Source of the DNA: an uncultured Eubacterium sp.
GTDB taxonomy: Bacteria > Bacillota > Clostridia > Lachnospirales > Lachnospiraceae
Length of the DNA: 9,470 nucleotides
Reading direction: 5' to 3'
NCBI GenBank assembly: GCA_900547255.1
Contig: URGC01000095.1
Span: 1 to 9,470, forward strand
The number at the start of each line of letters is the position of its first letter. Position 1 is the first letter of the stretch. The notes beneath the pieces were generated by a model. That model had not been told where the DNA came from. It ran no database searches and was given only the letters and a program-made list of their open reading frames with translations. Below, piece after piece: positions 1 through 6,067 of the stretch. The translations under genes and the position numbers were made by a program.

Positions 1-311
1 TTCAGCAACAATCCTCCGATCAGTGCCGGAATTGTTCCGATCACTACTTTAATCCATAACTGAATTGTCATCTTCTTCTGCTTTTCCGTCTTCGTCGGTG
101 AGAACGGATTTAACTTATGAAAATAAATTACTACAACTGCCAGGATCGATCCAAACTGAATCACCACATTGAACATATTCGTAAATGCCTCGTTCTGCTT
201 CAGTTGGATCAGCTGTTCTACCAGAATCAGATGACCTGTACTACTGATTGGAAGCCACTCTGTGATTCCCTCTACAATACCGTAGATTATCGCTTTAATT
301 ATATCTGCCAC
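1..311 (-). CDS. uppP: Undecaprenyl-diphosphatase UppP/BacA (3' end outside window)
   Basis: Membrane phosphatase that converts undecaprenyl diphosphate to the monophosphate carrier used in peptidoglycan synthesis; extra copies can give bacitracin tolerance. Only the first 103 codons are present and the gene runs off the left edge. The start is GTG at 311, with TCCTCCTT on the plus strand (AAGGAGGA on the coding strand) at 318-325, 6 nt upstream. The family's first active-site region is clear: GIVEGITEWLPISSTGH at residues 11-27, with E14 and E18 of the ExxxE motif, S24 and H27 in the positions of E. coli E17, E21, S27 and H30. A membrane segment follows at about 48-62. The second (R-containing) motif lies outside the window. 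Codon use differs from the neighbours (frequent CTG, ATC, CCG, ACG). The 108-bp gap to the upstream gene holds no clear promoter or terminator, so it is uncertain whether the two are co-transcribed. Confidence 0.93.
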   Translation of the reverse strand, partial: MADIIKAIIYGIVEGITEWLPISSTGHLILVEQLIQLKQNEAFTNMFNVVIQFGSILAVVVIYFHKLNPFSPTKTEKQKKMTIQLWIKVVIGTIPALIGGLLL

Positions 312-419
312 GATAACTCCTCCTTATTATTTTTATAATTTTAAACTCGTATAAGTATATCAGATACTTGTGTATATTAGAAATACTTTTTATCATTATC
401 ACAAATATTTGCACCATTT

Positions 420-1181
420 TTACAAGCCATTTACTTTGATTACATCATCTGGCACTTCAAAATGCTGGTAATCCTTGGCACTTTCCCAGTCTCCTCCCCA
501 TTCAAAGCCATGCTCTGTAAACAGCTTGTAGCACAGGTCATTATGATCTATCTTACATCTGAAATCTTTGCTTCTGTCTGTATACTCCACAGCCGTAGCA
601 GGTTCTACACTAAGACTGCCATTAACCATCTTGACATATGGATTGTAGAGTGTGTTGATATCAACTGCAAGTCCCTTGCCATGCTTTGACACTGTTGTAG
701 TATATGATATAAATCTGAAATTAAATGATGATGAATTGTTATCTCTCATAGACATCTCATCACTCGCATCGTACTCATCTATAAGTCTGATTTTTTCAAT
801 CGGATAATCTGCCTTGTACAGTTCCTTTAGTATCTCAAGCACATCCTCTGCGATAAATTGATTTACAACCATCTCACCCTCTTTTGTCTCTCCATTCAAA
901 TCCTTATGAAGCACATGCAGATACCTTAAATCCTCTCTTGGCACTGTACAGTTGTCCTTGTATGATTTCCCCTGCATCTTCGCAAACAGCTCATCTGTAA
1001 TCTCTGTTATGTAAAACTGGCTGTCTTCGCTATTAGATTTATCTGCTGCATCCGCCTCAATCACAGTGCCAACATCAGCCGCTGAACCAATATCACTGTT
1101 TTTTCTTCTGCCACATCCATATAACACCATAGCAGCCAGCAAAACGCTGCCGGCTGCCATCACATAACCTCTCTTATTCAT
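420..1181 (-). CDS. M15-family (VanY/CwlK-like) peptidase lipoprotein
   Basis: Predicted membrane-anchored, extracellular zinc peptidase acting on peptidoglycan stem peptides (D,D-carboxypeptidase or L-Ala-D-Glu endopeptidase; the choice cannot be made from sequence alone). Numbered from the ATG at 1181, residues 1-22 are a lipoprotein signal peptide ending in LYGC (lipid-accepting C23), followed by an acidic linker. The C-terminal catalytic domain shows SKHGKGLAVD (about 165-174, giving H and D zinc ligands), an INTLYNP segment after it, and DYQHFEV near the end (third ligand H). This order matches the M15C pattern SxHxxGxAxD...DxxHF. A GTG at 1199 overlaps the kinase stop codon by one base, but the ATG at 1181 has AGGGAAG upstream and gives a cleaner signal peptide. 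It is the last gene of the operon, behind the kinase, which suggests envelope surveillance or remodelling as in vanRS-vanY clusters (inference). Confidence 0.85.
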   Translation of the reverse strand: MNKRGYVMAAGSVLLAAMVLYGCGRRKNSDIGSAADVGTVIEADAADKSNSEDSQFYITEITDELFAKMQGKSYKDNCTVPREDLRYLHVLHKDLNGETKEGEMVVNQFIAEDVLEILKELYKADYPIEKIRLIDEYDASDEMSMRDNNSSSFNFRFISYTTTVSKHGKGLAVDINTLYNPYVKMVNGSLSVEPATAVEYTDRSKDFRCKIDHNDLCYKLFTEHGFEWGGDWESAKDYQHFEVPDDVIKVNGL

Positions 1182-1198
1182 CACATTACTTCCCTGCA

Positions 1199-2401
1199 CT
1201 ATCCATATATATAATCCTGTTTATCTTTTTTAATCCATATAACAAATGCCTTTGTATTTCTGTCATCCGGCTTTGACACGAACTTTAAATCCCATCCATG
1301 CATATTGATTACCTTCTTGGCAATGGATAATCCAAGTCCGCTTCCTCCGCTTCTCCTTGACGAGTCGCCTTTGGCAAAAGGTTCAAATATATGCCCGCTG
1401 ATATCATCTGGGATTGCATTGCCATCATCAGCAACAACAACCCTGACTCCTGCTGCTTCCTCTTTCATTGACAATGTTATTGTCGTACCCTTTGGATTAT
1501 GACGTATCGCATTGTTAAGCAGGTTAGTCACAACTCTTGAAAGCTGTATAGAATCCGCATTAATATAATATGGTTCTTCTGGTATCTGCACTTCAAAGTC
1601 CATCCCTGCCTCTTCAATATCTGAGTAGGCAAGTGCCGCATTTTCTCTTAAAAGCTCACACAAATCCAGCTTTGTTTTATCAAGCCTGAATCCCTCGCTG
1701 TCAAGCTTCGCATATTCAAACAGCAGATTGATAAGCTCATTCATGCGGACAGATTTATTCTGGATTGCATTAAGATATTCCTGCTTCTTTGTCTCATCTG
1801 TCACCATTCCGTCAGCAAGTGCCTTGGCATATCCGTTAACCGTTGTCATAGGCGTGCGCAGGTCATGTGCAATATCTGACAGCATAAGATTTCTCTTTTT
1901 ATCAAAATCTCTCTGCTGCTGTTCTCTTTCCTCCTGAATAGCCCTGAATTCCTTGATTGTAATCTTTACAAAACATAAAGCTCCTAATATATACGGAGCC
2001 GCCACAATCGCAACAAGTGCAAATCCAGTCAGAAACAATAATATTGCATTATATCTGTCAAGCGTATATACCGATGTAGTCTCATCCATAGAGTACATAA
2101 CCTGGGATAGTCCGCTCTGAATCTCCTCAATTCCACCATGTATAATTCCGTTTATCGGAAATGGAAATACTGACCCGATTGCTCCCAGACACAGAAGCAC
2201 CATCATAACAACAAGAAACGCTACCGCCTCTGAACCTGCCATTCTGATGTTATCATAATCAGGAAAGAAATATTCAAATACCAAAGGCATAACATACGAA
2301 TTAATCGCAAATGTTATGAAATATTCTGCCACGCCGACAACAAGCAGTATCTCTATAAATTTTCTGATAAGAAACCATTTCAACTCATCATGCTTTTTCA
2401 T
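1199..2401 (-). CDS. Membrane sensor histidine kinase (VanS/PhoR-like)
   Basis: A 400-residue sensor kinase of the membrane. Predicted membrane segments lie at about 11-33, 57-80 and 118-146, followed by a charged linker (about 147-170). The dimerisation/phosphoacceptor domain has SDIAHDLRTP with phosphoacceptor H179. The ATPase domain has the N box (NLLNNAIRHNP, 293-303), G1 region (DDGNAIP, 325-331), F box (FEPFAKGD, 339-346) and G2 box (GGSGLGLSI, 352-360). The second glycine of the usual G1 pattern DxGxG is alanine (A329). It is encoded just after the response regulator and is its likely partner. The TTGGAG ribosome binding site lies in the last copy of a tandem repeat that spans the junction. 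The stop codon overlaps a GTG of the next gene, but that gene probably starts 18 nt further on. The input signal is unknown; the peptidase next door suggests a cell-wall signal. Confidence 0.93.
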   Translation of the reverse strand: MKKHDELKWFLIRKFIEILLVVGVAEYFITFAINSYVMPLVFEYFFPDYDNIRMAGSEAVAFLVVMMVLLCLGAIGSVFPFPINGIIHGGIEEIQSGLSQVMYSMDETTSVYTLDRYNAILLFLTGFALVAIVAAPYILGALCFVKITIKEFRAIQEEREQQQRDFDKKRNLMLSDIAHDLRTPMTTVNGYAKALADGMVTDETKKQEYLNAIQNKSVRMNELINLLFEYAKLDSEGFRLDKTKLDLCELLRENAALAYSDIEEAGMDFEVQIPEEPYYINADSIQLSRVVTNLLNNAIRHNPKGTTITLSMKEEAAGVRVVVADDGNAIPDDISGHIFEPFAKGDSSRRSGGSGLGLSIAKKVINMHGWDLKFVSKPDDRNTKAFVIWIKKDKQDYIYG

Positions 2402-2466
2402 CTATTTCTCCAAACCATACTTTTCACCTATTTCTCAAGCCCTCGCTTTTTCGCCTATTTTTCCAA
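2392..2466 (-). repeat. Three tandem degenerate copies of the regulator-stop/kinase-start junction
   Basis: On the coding strand three consecutive units begin at 2466, 2439 and 2413 (periods 27 and 26 nt). Each has the form TTG/CTT-GAR-AAA-TAG-NNG-AAA-ARN, which reads Leu-Glu-Lys-stop followed by a start-like codon and Lys. Copy 1 holds the real end of the response regulator (LEK-stop) followed by GCG. Copy 2 has LEK-stop followed by GTG. Copy 3 has the same followed directly by ATG AAA AAG, the real kinase start. The simplest reading is that an ancestral junction, where the stop abutted the kinase ATG, was duplicated twice. Confidence 0.8.
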
Positions 2467-3174
2467 ACGATATCCTAATCCGCGTATTGTCCTGATATAT
2501 TCAGATGCATCAACTGAAAGCTTGGAACGCAGCTTGCTTATGCACACCATAATATTATTATCTGCAACTATATAATCCTCACCCCAGCCGCACTCATATA
2601 TCTGCTGCTTGGTAAAGACCTTGCCCGGATGTGTCATGAACATCTCCATTATCTTATATTCAACTGATGTGAGCTCAATCTGCTTATCACCTTTAATTAA
2701 TGTACACGAATCCTCATCCAGTGTAAGGTCACGGACTTTAAGCTGTCTTCCCGCTGATTCACCAGCCTCTGCACTGCTGTTGTTAACGCCATCAACACCA
2801 GCTCCTAATGCATAAAATCTTCTTATATTAGAATTGACTCTGGCAACTGCCTCAAGCGGATTAAATGGCTTGGAAAGATAATCATCTGCTCCCATGTTAA
2901 GTCCAAGAATCTTCTCCGAATCCGCATTCTTAGCTGAAAGGATTATAACCGGAATATTGCTCTGCTTGCGAATCTGCGCAAGACATGTGTATCCATCCAC
3001 TTCCGGCATCATGATATCAAGTATGCACAGGTCGGGCTTATCGGACTGCATCTTGTCCATCGCTTCACGCCCATCTGCCGCCTCAATCACGATATATTTT
3101 TCATTCTCCAAATAGAGCCGGAGAAGCTCTCTTATCTCCGGCTCATCATCTGCAATCAGAATCTTATAGCTCAT
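2455..3174 (-). CDS. OmpR/PhoB-family response regulator (VanR-like)
   Basis: A 239-residue cytoplasmic transcription factor of normal family length. The receiver domain (1-118) has the acidic pair D9/D10, phosphoacceptor D53 in CILDIMMPEVDG, S80 at the switch position and K102 in SKPF. A serine/alanine-rich linker (about 125-142) leads to a winged-helix DNA-binding domain (about 145-238) with the typical ending YIRTIRGLGYRLEK. The ATG at 3174 is preceded by AGGAG and lies 8 nt after the DUF975 stop, so the two are one transcription unit. The kinase gene follows after 53 nt made of tandem repeats. An 11-bp-phased direct repeat upstream of the DUF975 gene is a candidate site for this protein, which would make the operon self-regulated (inference). 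Confidence 0.95.
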   Translation of the reverse strand: MSYKILIADDEPEIRELLRLYLENEKYIVIEAADGREAMDKMQSDKPDLCILDIMMPEVDGYTCLAQIRKQSNIPVIILSAKNADSEKILGLNMGADDYLSKPFNPLEAVARVNSNIRRFYALGAGVDGVNNSSAEAGESAGRQLKVRDLTLDEDSCTLIKGDKQIELTSVEYKIMEMFMTHPGKVFTKQQIYECGWGEDYIVADNNIMVCISKLRSKLSVDASEYIRTIRGLGYRLEK

Positions 3175-3182
3175 AACGGCTC

Positions 3183-4037
3183 CTACATATTATCTGTATT
3201 TTCCATAACTATACTATCTGATGCATTATTTGTAAATTGATTTTGTCCACCATATGCAAGTGTATCGTAAAGTGCAGCATGTGCAGCATCAACATATGGA
3301 GCAACATAGAACACCTCAAGCATTCCACATGTAAGGACAGAAAGGATATGCCATCCTATGAATGAAAAATCAAGTACGAAGGCTCTCCACTTATTACCTG
3401 TCATCATCTGCTTACTTGCAGCAAATGCTTCATCCTTGCTCATCTGAGGATTCTCAGCAAGAAGGTATGGAACCATCATATATTCATATTCCTTGATAAT
3501 ACCAGGAATGATGAAAAGCAATGTCCATAATACTACATAAAGGTCTTTAAAGAACATTACCTTAACTACATTCATATAATTATTAGTGTCAAATGCAAAT
3601 CCTAAATTACCAACCTGTGCTTTTTCATGAAGGTTGCGCACGTAGAATCTCTTGCCACCGATTTCAAGTGGGTTGCATATAAAGATATCAATAACACATG
3701 CAAATGCAAATACTATCACAAATACAACAATGAATATCAATACAAACATAGCTAAAACCGCTATCTGATCTGAGCCTGCCGCTTTCTGGATAATCCCCTC
3801 TAAGCCCAGGGCATCATACGCATTATCATCATACGTACTATCATCATAACTATTTATTGAAGTATCTGTAAATCTTGATGTAAATGATGAACTGATTGAA
3901 CTTCCACCAGCTCCTCCTGAACTTCCACCAACTCCTCCTGCTATAAGTACAAGTACAAGACTTACAAGAACGCACTTCCAGTAATTCAACTTAAATGTAT
4001 TCTTGGCTCTCTGCTTTAAATCTGCTCTCGACCACAT
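3183..4037 (-). CDS. DUF975 integral membrane protein
   Basis: A 284-residue protein of the DUF975 family, which has no established biochemical function. Recognisable features, numbered from the ATG at 4037, are the N-terminal start SRADLKQRAKNTFKLNYW, a first membrane segment (about 21-36), a glycine/serine-rich and Asp/Tyr-rich loop (34-78), a long segment at 92-120, the family core LYVVLWTLLFIIPGIIKEYEY with VPYLLAENP (166-197), and a last segment around 226-248. AAGGAGG lies 8 nt before ATG 4037; an in-frame ATG at 4097 would add 20 residues but falls upstream of the likely -10 and lacks a properly spaced site, so the later start is preferred. It is the first gene of the two-component operon, 8 nt before the regulator. 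It may be an accessory membrane component or a target gene of the sensor system (inference). Confidence 0.88.
   Translation of the reverse strand: MWSRADLKQRAKNTFKLNYWKCVLVSLVLVLIAGGVGGSSGGAGGSSISSSFTSRFTDTSINSYDDSTYDDNAYDALGLEGIIQKAAGSDQIAVLAMFVLIFIVVFVIVFAFACVIDIFICNPLEIGGKRFYVRNLHEKAQVGNLGFAFDTNNYMNVVKVMFFKDLYVVLWTLLFIIPGIIKEYEYMMVPYLLAENPQMSKDEAFAASKQMMTGNKWRAFVLDFSFIGWHILSVLTCGMLEVFYVAPYVDAAHAALYDTLAYGGQNQFTNNASDSIVMENTDNM
3815..3844 (-). repeat. 15-bp in-frame tandem repeat in the DUF975 gene
   Basis: Plus-strand units CATACGCATTATCAT (3815-3829) and CATACGTACTATCAT (3830-3844) match at 13 of 15 positions. They encode a Tyr-Asp-Asp-containing five-residue repeat in the loop after the first membrane segment. 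Confidence 0.75.
3897..3938 (-). repeat. 21-bp in-frame tandem repeat in the DUF975 gene
   Basis: Units at 3897-3917 and 3918-3938 differ at one position only (an A/G change). They encode GGVGGSS and GGAGGSS, a duplicated seven-residue Gly/Ser loop directly after the first membrane segment. Confidence 0.85.
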
Positions 4038-4078
4038 ATATAATTCCTCCTTTAATTCAATGGGTTTGTTATTTGATG

Positions 4079-4093
4079 GTGTTATAATAACAC
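4079..4093 (-). promoter_or_regulatory. Extended -10 inside a perfect 15-bp palindrome
   Basis: GTGTTATAATAACAC is a perfect inverted repeat centred at 4086. On the coding strand it contains TGTTATTAT (4092-4084), an extended -10 (TGnTATTAT, one mismatch to TATAAT). The -35 position at about 4107-4112 is poor, as is typical for activated or extended -10 promoters. The predicted transcript starts near 4077, about 40 nt before the DUF975 start. The palindrome could be an operator, or a by-product of the AT-rich -10. Confidence 0.5.
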
Positions 4094-4118
4094 GCATTCC
4101 TTACCATGGAATTGGGAG

Positions 4119-4137
4119 AACCTTAACAAAACCTTAA
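4119..4137 (-). promoter_or_regulatory. Direct repeat with 11-bp period, candidate OmpR-family binding site
   Basis: AACCTTAA occurs at 4119-4126 and again at 4130-4137 on the plus strand (TTAAGGTT twice on the coding strand), exactly 11 bp apart. OmpR/PhoB-type dimers bind such head-to-tail half-sites one helical turn apart. The site lies about 30-48 bp upstream of the extended -10 of the operon that encodes this type of regulator. Its distal half-site also contains the stop codon of the 4-hydroxybutyrate dehydrogenase gene. Confidence 0.55.
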
Positions 4138-5255
4138 AATACTGACTTATATATTTCCAGTACTTGTTCCTCGGTGAGAGGGATGTAGTTATTTTTTAGG
4201 AGACGCTGCTGGGTTTTGATTACGTCGCGGGCGAATACTGGGAGGTCACTTTCTTTGACACCGAAGTTTTTAAGAGGCTCGCTCTTTAGGACTTCATCCA
4301 TTAAAGAATAGAGAACTTCAAGTGATTCTTCTGCGTGGCAGCCGAGGGTTTCGGCTATTAAGGCTTCAAGGTCATTGATTCTGCCTGTTGGCTGGAGTTC
4401 TTTGTATTTCTTCATAACTGGGGCAAACATTAACTGGTTGGACTGTCCATGTGGAATGTGGTATACAGAACCTAATGGATATGCACATGCATGGACTGCT
4501 GCACAGCCGGCATATCCGAAACCAAGTCCAGCCCAGTTAGAGGCTTTTAAGAAATCAGCGGCGTACTCTTTCCATGCATCACAGCCGCCATTATCTACAG
4601 CCTTCTTCCAGCATGAGATAATTGTCTTTAATGCTTCTGTTGAAAAAATTCTTGATATACTGCATCCGTTAGGGCTTAAAAATGACTCAACACTATGTAC
4701 CATCGCATCAATTGATGATGTTGCGAATATCTTGTATGGTAATGAATCAAGCATATTAGTTATCATAACAGCTTTATCTGGAAGCATTGCCTCAGAGGCA
4801 AGACCCATCTTGACACCTTTGCTGACACGGTTGATTACAGATATGCTTGTAACCTCGCTTCCTGTTCCGCATGTCGTTGGAATTATTATAAGAGGGTGCT
4901 TTTTCGTAAGATTGGCGACATTATCATACAGGTCATCTACCTTATCTTCTGCTCCTGCAACGGCTACAACCTTGGCAATATCAATAACTGTTCCACCACC
5001 GATGGCTATAATTCTTCCATATTTCCTGCCTCTGCATGCATCAAGAATTGCATCGACATCACCATCTGTAGGCTCACCCTTGCTGTATTTCTCCCTGAAT
5101 AAGGTCTGCACACCTGTATTAAGTGGTGCAATATAATCGTTATATGTATGCTCACCGCAGAGCACTAAATCATCTGCTCCTAACTGCGCTTCCTCTGCGA
5201 ACTGTTTAAATGTATCATATTCCTCAATCTCTGTCTTGATTGAAAAACCTTTCAT
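4134..5255 (-). CDS. 4hbD: 4-hydroxybutyrate dehydrogenase (iron-containing ADH family)
   Basis: Predicted cytoplasmic NAD(H)-dependent enzyme that interconverts succinate semialdehyde and 4-hydroxybutyrate. The 373 residues match the usual size of the clostridial enzyme, and many segments follow the C. kluyveri 4HbD pattern as I recall it: FREKYSKGEPTD, RIIAIGGGTVIDIAK, IPTTCGTGSEVT, LPYKIFATSSIDAMVHS and IPHGQSN. The dinucleotide-binding GGGTVID is at 86-92. Metal ligands of the iron-ADH family are D183, H187, H255 and H269. The ATG at 5255 lies 5 nt after the stop of the upstream fusion gene, and its AAGGAGG site is formed by that gene's last codons, so translation is probably coupled. With gabT in the same operon the substrate is most likely succinate semialdehyde from GABA; glutarate semialdehyde from 5-aminovalerate is an alternative. 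The last roughly 87 codons use clearly more C-ending codons than the first part. Confidence 0.9.
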   Translation of the reverse strand: MKGFSIKTEIEEYDTFKQFAEEAQLGADDLVLCGEHTYNDYIAPLNTGVQTLFREKYSKGEPTDGDVDAILDACRGRKYGRIIAIGGGTVIDIAKVVAVAGAEDKVDDLYDNVANLTKKHPLIIIPTTCGTGSEVTSISVINRVSKGVKMGLASEAMLPDKAVMITNMLDSLPYKIFATSSIDAMVHSVESFLSPNGCSISRIFSTEALKTIISCWKKAVDNGGCDAWKEYAADFLKASNWAGLGFGYAGCAAVHACAYPLGSVYHIPHGQSNQLMFAPVMKKYKELQPTGRINDLEALIAETLGCHAEESLEVLYSLMDEVLKSEPLKNFGVKESDLPVFARDVIKTQQRLLKNNYIPLTEEQVLEIYKSVF

Positions 5256-5260
5256 GTATA

Positions 5261-5971
5261 TTAAGCCTCCTTCCTGACTTCCTCATCATTAATAGCATAT
5301 TTGCGCTCCACAAGGTCTATAATGAAATCTGCTGTCTGTCTCCATCCAAGCAAACTACTGTTAAGCAGAATATCTCTTGTATGTCTGTCACCACGCTTCT
5401 TGCCTGTAATGTATTCATGTCTTGCGTGCTGTGCCTTCTCAACAGACTCCCATTCCTCTCTTGCCTTGCGCTCATTAATACCTTTCTCTTTCATAACAGC
5501 AGCTACCTCATCATCCTCTGGTGCATATATAAATACATTTAAGACATCATTTCTGTCTCTGAGAATATAATCACTGCTTCGACCAACAATAACACATGAT
5601 GACTTCTCTGCGAAATCGTGAATTGCCTGGAACTGTGCATCAATTACTCGGTTTGAAAGGTTGGCATAACGGACACCATAAGATGTATCAAATCCATATC
5701 TTACACCAATCTTGGTATCGGCCTCCTCAACAAGTCCCTTATCAACACCAATCTGCTCTACAACCTTATCTACAAGGTCTGCATATGTAAGACCTACGAA
5801 GAACACCATCGCTCCACCTATAAGCATCGCAATAATTGAACCCATAAAGCCGGCTGTTGTAATCCAGTCACCTGAGTTAATAACCCAGCCCCAGCCAATC
5901 ATTGCGCCAAATGCGATAACTAGTATGTCCCACGCACCCATTACCTTATCAAACTTTGAATTCTGTTCCAT
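5261..5971 (-). CDS. In-frame fusion: N-terminus of APC permease + P-loop-less cytidylate-kinase-like protein
   Basis: A 236-residue chimera. Residues 1-64 look like the start of an APC-superfamily amino-acid permease: GAWDILVIAFGAMIGWGW with the broken-helix glycines of TM1 (about 13-33) and TM2 (about 41-62), ending GLTYAD. A normal permease has about 12 membrane segments. From about residue 65 (LVDKVVEQIG) it reads as a cytidylate-kinase-like protein (AAK26/Cytidylate_kin2 type), with VGRSSDYIL, VFIYAPEDD, EKAQHARHEYITG and LLNSSLLG to near the end. The kinase start with its phosphate-binding loop is missing. The ATG at 5971 has GGAGGAG upstream; a TTG 15 nt earlier is less likely. It sits between gabT and 4hbD, where a GABA permease and a separate kinase gene would be expected. 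A deletion of roughly 1.3 kb would explain it. Neither half should keep its original activity; retained reading may serve translation of 4hbD, whose ribosome binding site lies in its last codons. Confidence 0.82.
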   Translation of the reverse strand: MEQNSKFDKVMGAWDILVIAFGAMIGWGWVINSGDWITTAGFMGSIIAMLIGGAMVFFVGLTYADLVDKVVEQIGVDKGLVEEADTKIGVRYGFDTSYGVRYANLSNRVIDAQFQAIHDFAEKSSCVIVGRSSDYILRDRNDVLNVFIYAPEDDEVAAVMKEKGINERKAREEWESVEKAQHARHEYITGKKRGDRHTRDILLNSSLLGWRQTADFIIDLVERKYAINDEEVRKEA

Positions 5972-6005
5972 AGCTATCTCCTCCAATCATAGTTATTTTA
6001 AAGAA

Positions 6006-6046
6006 TGTCAGGATAGACGGATATTAGTTATCCGTCTGCCCTGACA
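6006..6046 (-). terminator. Two-part hairpin between gabT and the fusion gene
   Basis: TGTCAGG (6006-6012) pairs with CCTGACA (6040-6046), and AGACGGATA (6015-6023) pairs with TATCCGTCT (6029-6037), separated by a 2x2 internal loop, with a 5-nt loop at the tip. On the coding strand it is followed by TTCTTT, a weak U-tract, so it is either a leaky terminator that lowers expression of the downstream genes or an mRNA-stabilising element behind gabT. Confidence 0.65.
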
Positions 6047-6067
6047 CCTTTGTCTTTATATATTCAT

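Noticed and set aside
117..338. Plus-strand open frame of 73 codons at the left edge
   Set aside because: It is antisense to uppP, whose active-site motif on the other strand is unmistakable.
353..369. Inverted repeat AAGTAT-N5-ATACTT between the peptidase and uppP
   Set aside because: Only a 6-bp AT-rich stem with no T-run beside it, so not a credible terminator. An operator role cannot be supported from this alone.
393..420. Possible terminator behind the M15 peptidase gene (palindrome CAAATATTTG)
   Set aside because: The stem is short and AT-only apart from one pair, and no U-tract follows on the coding strand.
1179..1199. GTG at 1199 as start of the peptidase lipoprotein, overlapping the kinase stop
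   Set aside because: The ATG at 1181 has a better-spaced AGGGAAG site and gives a standard signal peptide. The GTG version only adds six polar residues in front.
4375..5136. Long plus-strand open frame of 253 codons
   Set aside because: It is antisense to the strongly supported 4-hydroxybutyrate dehydrogenase gene, has no clear ribosome binding site and its translation shows no family pattern.
5712..6044. Plus-strand open frame of 110 codons
   Set aside because: It is antisense to the permease half of the fusion gene and runs into the intergenic hairpin; the Pro/Ile-rich translation is an artefact of the opposite strand.
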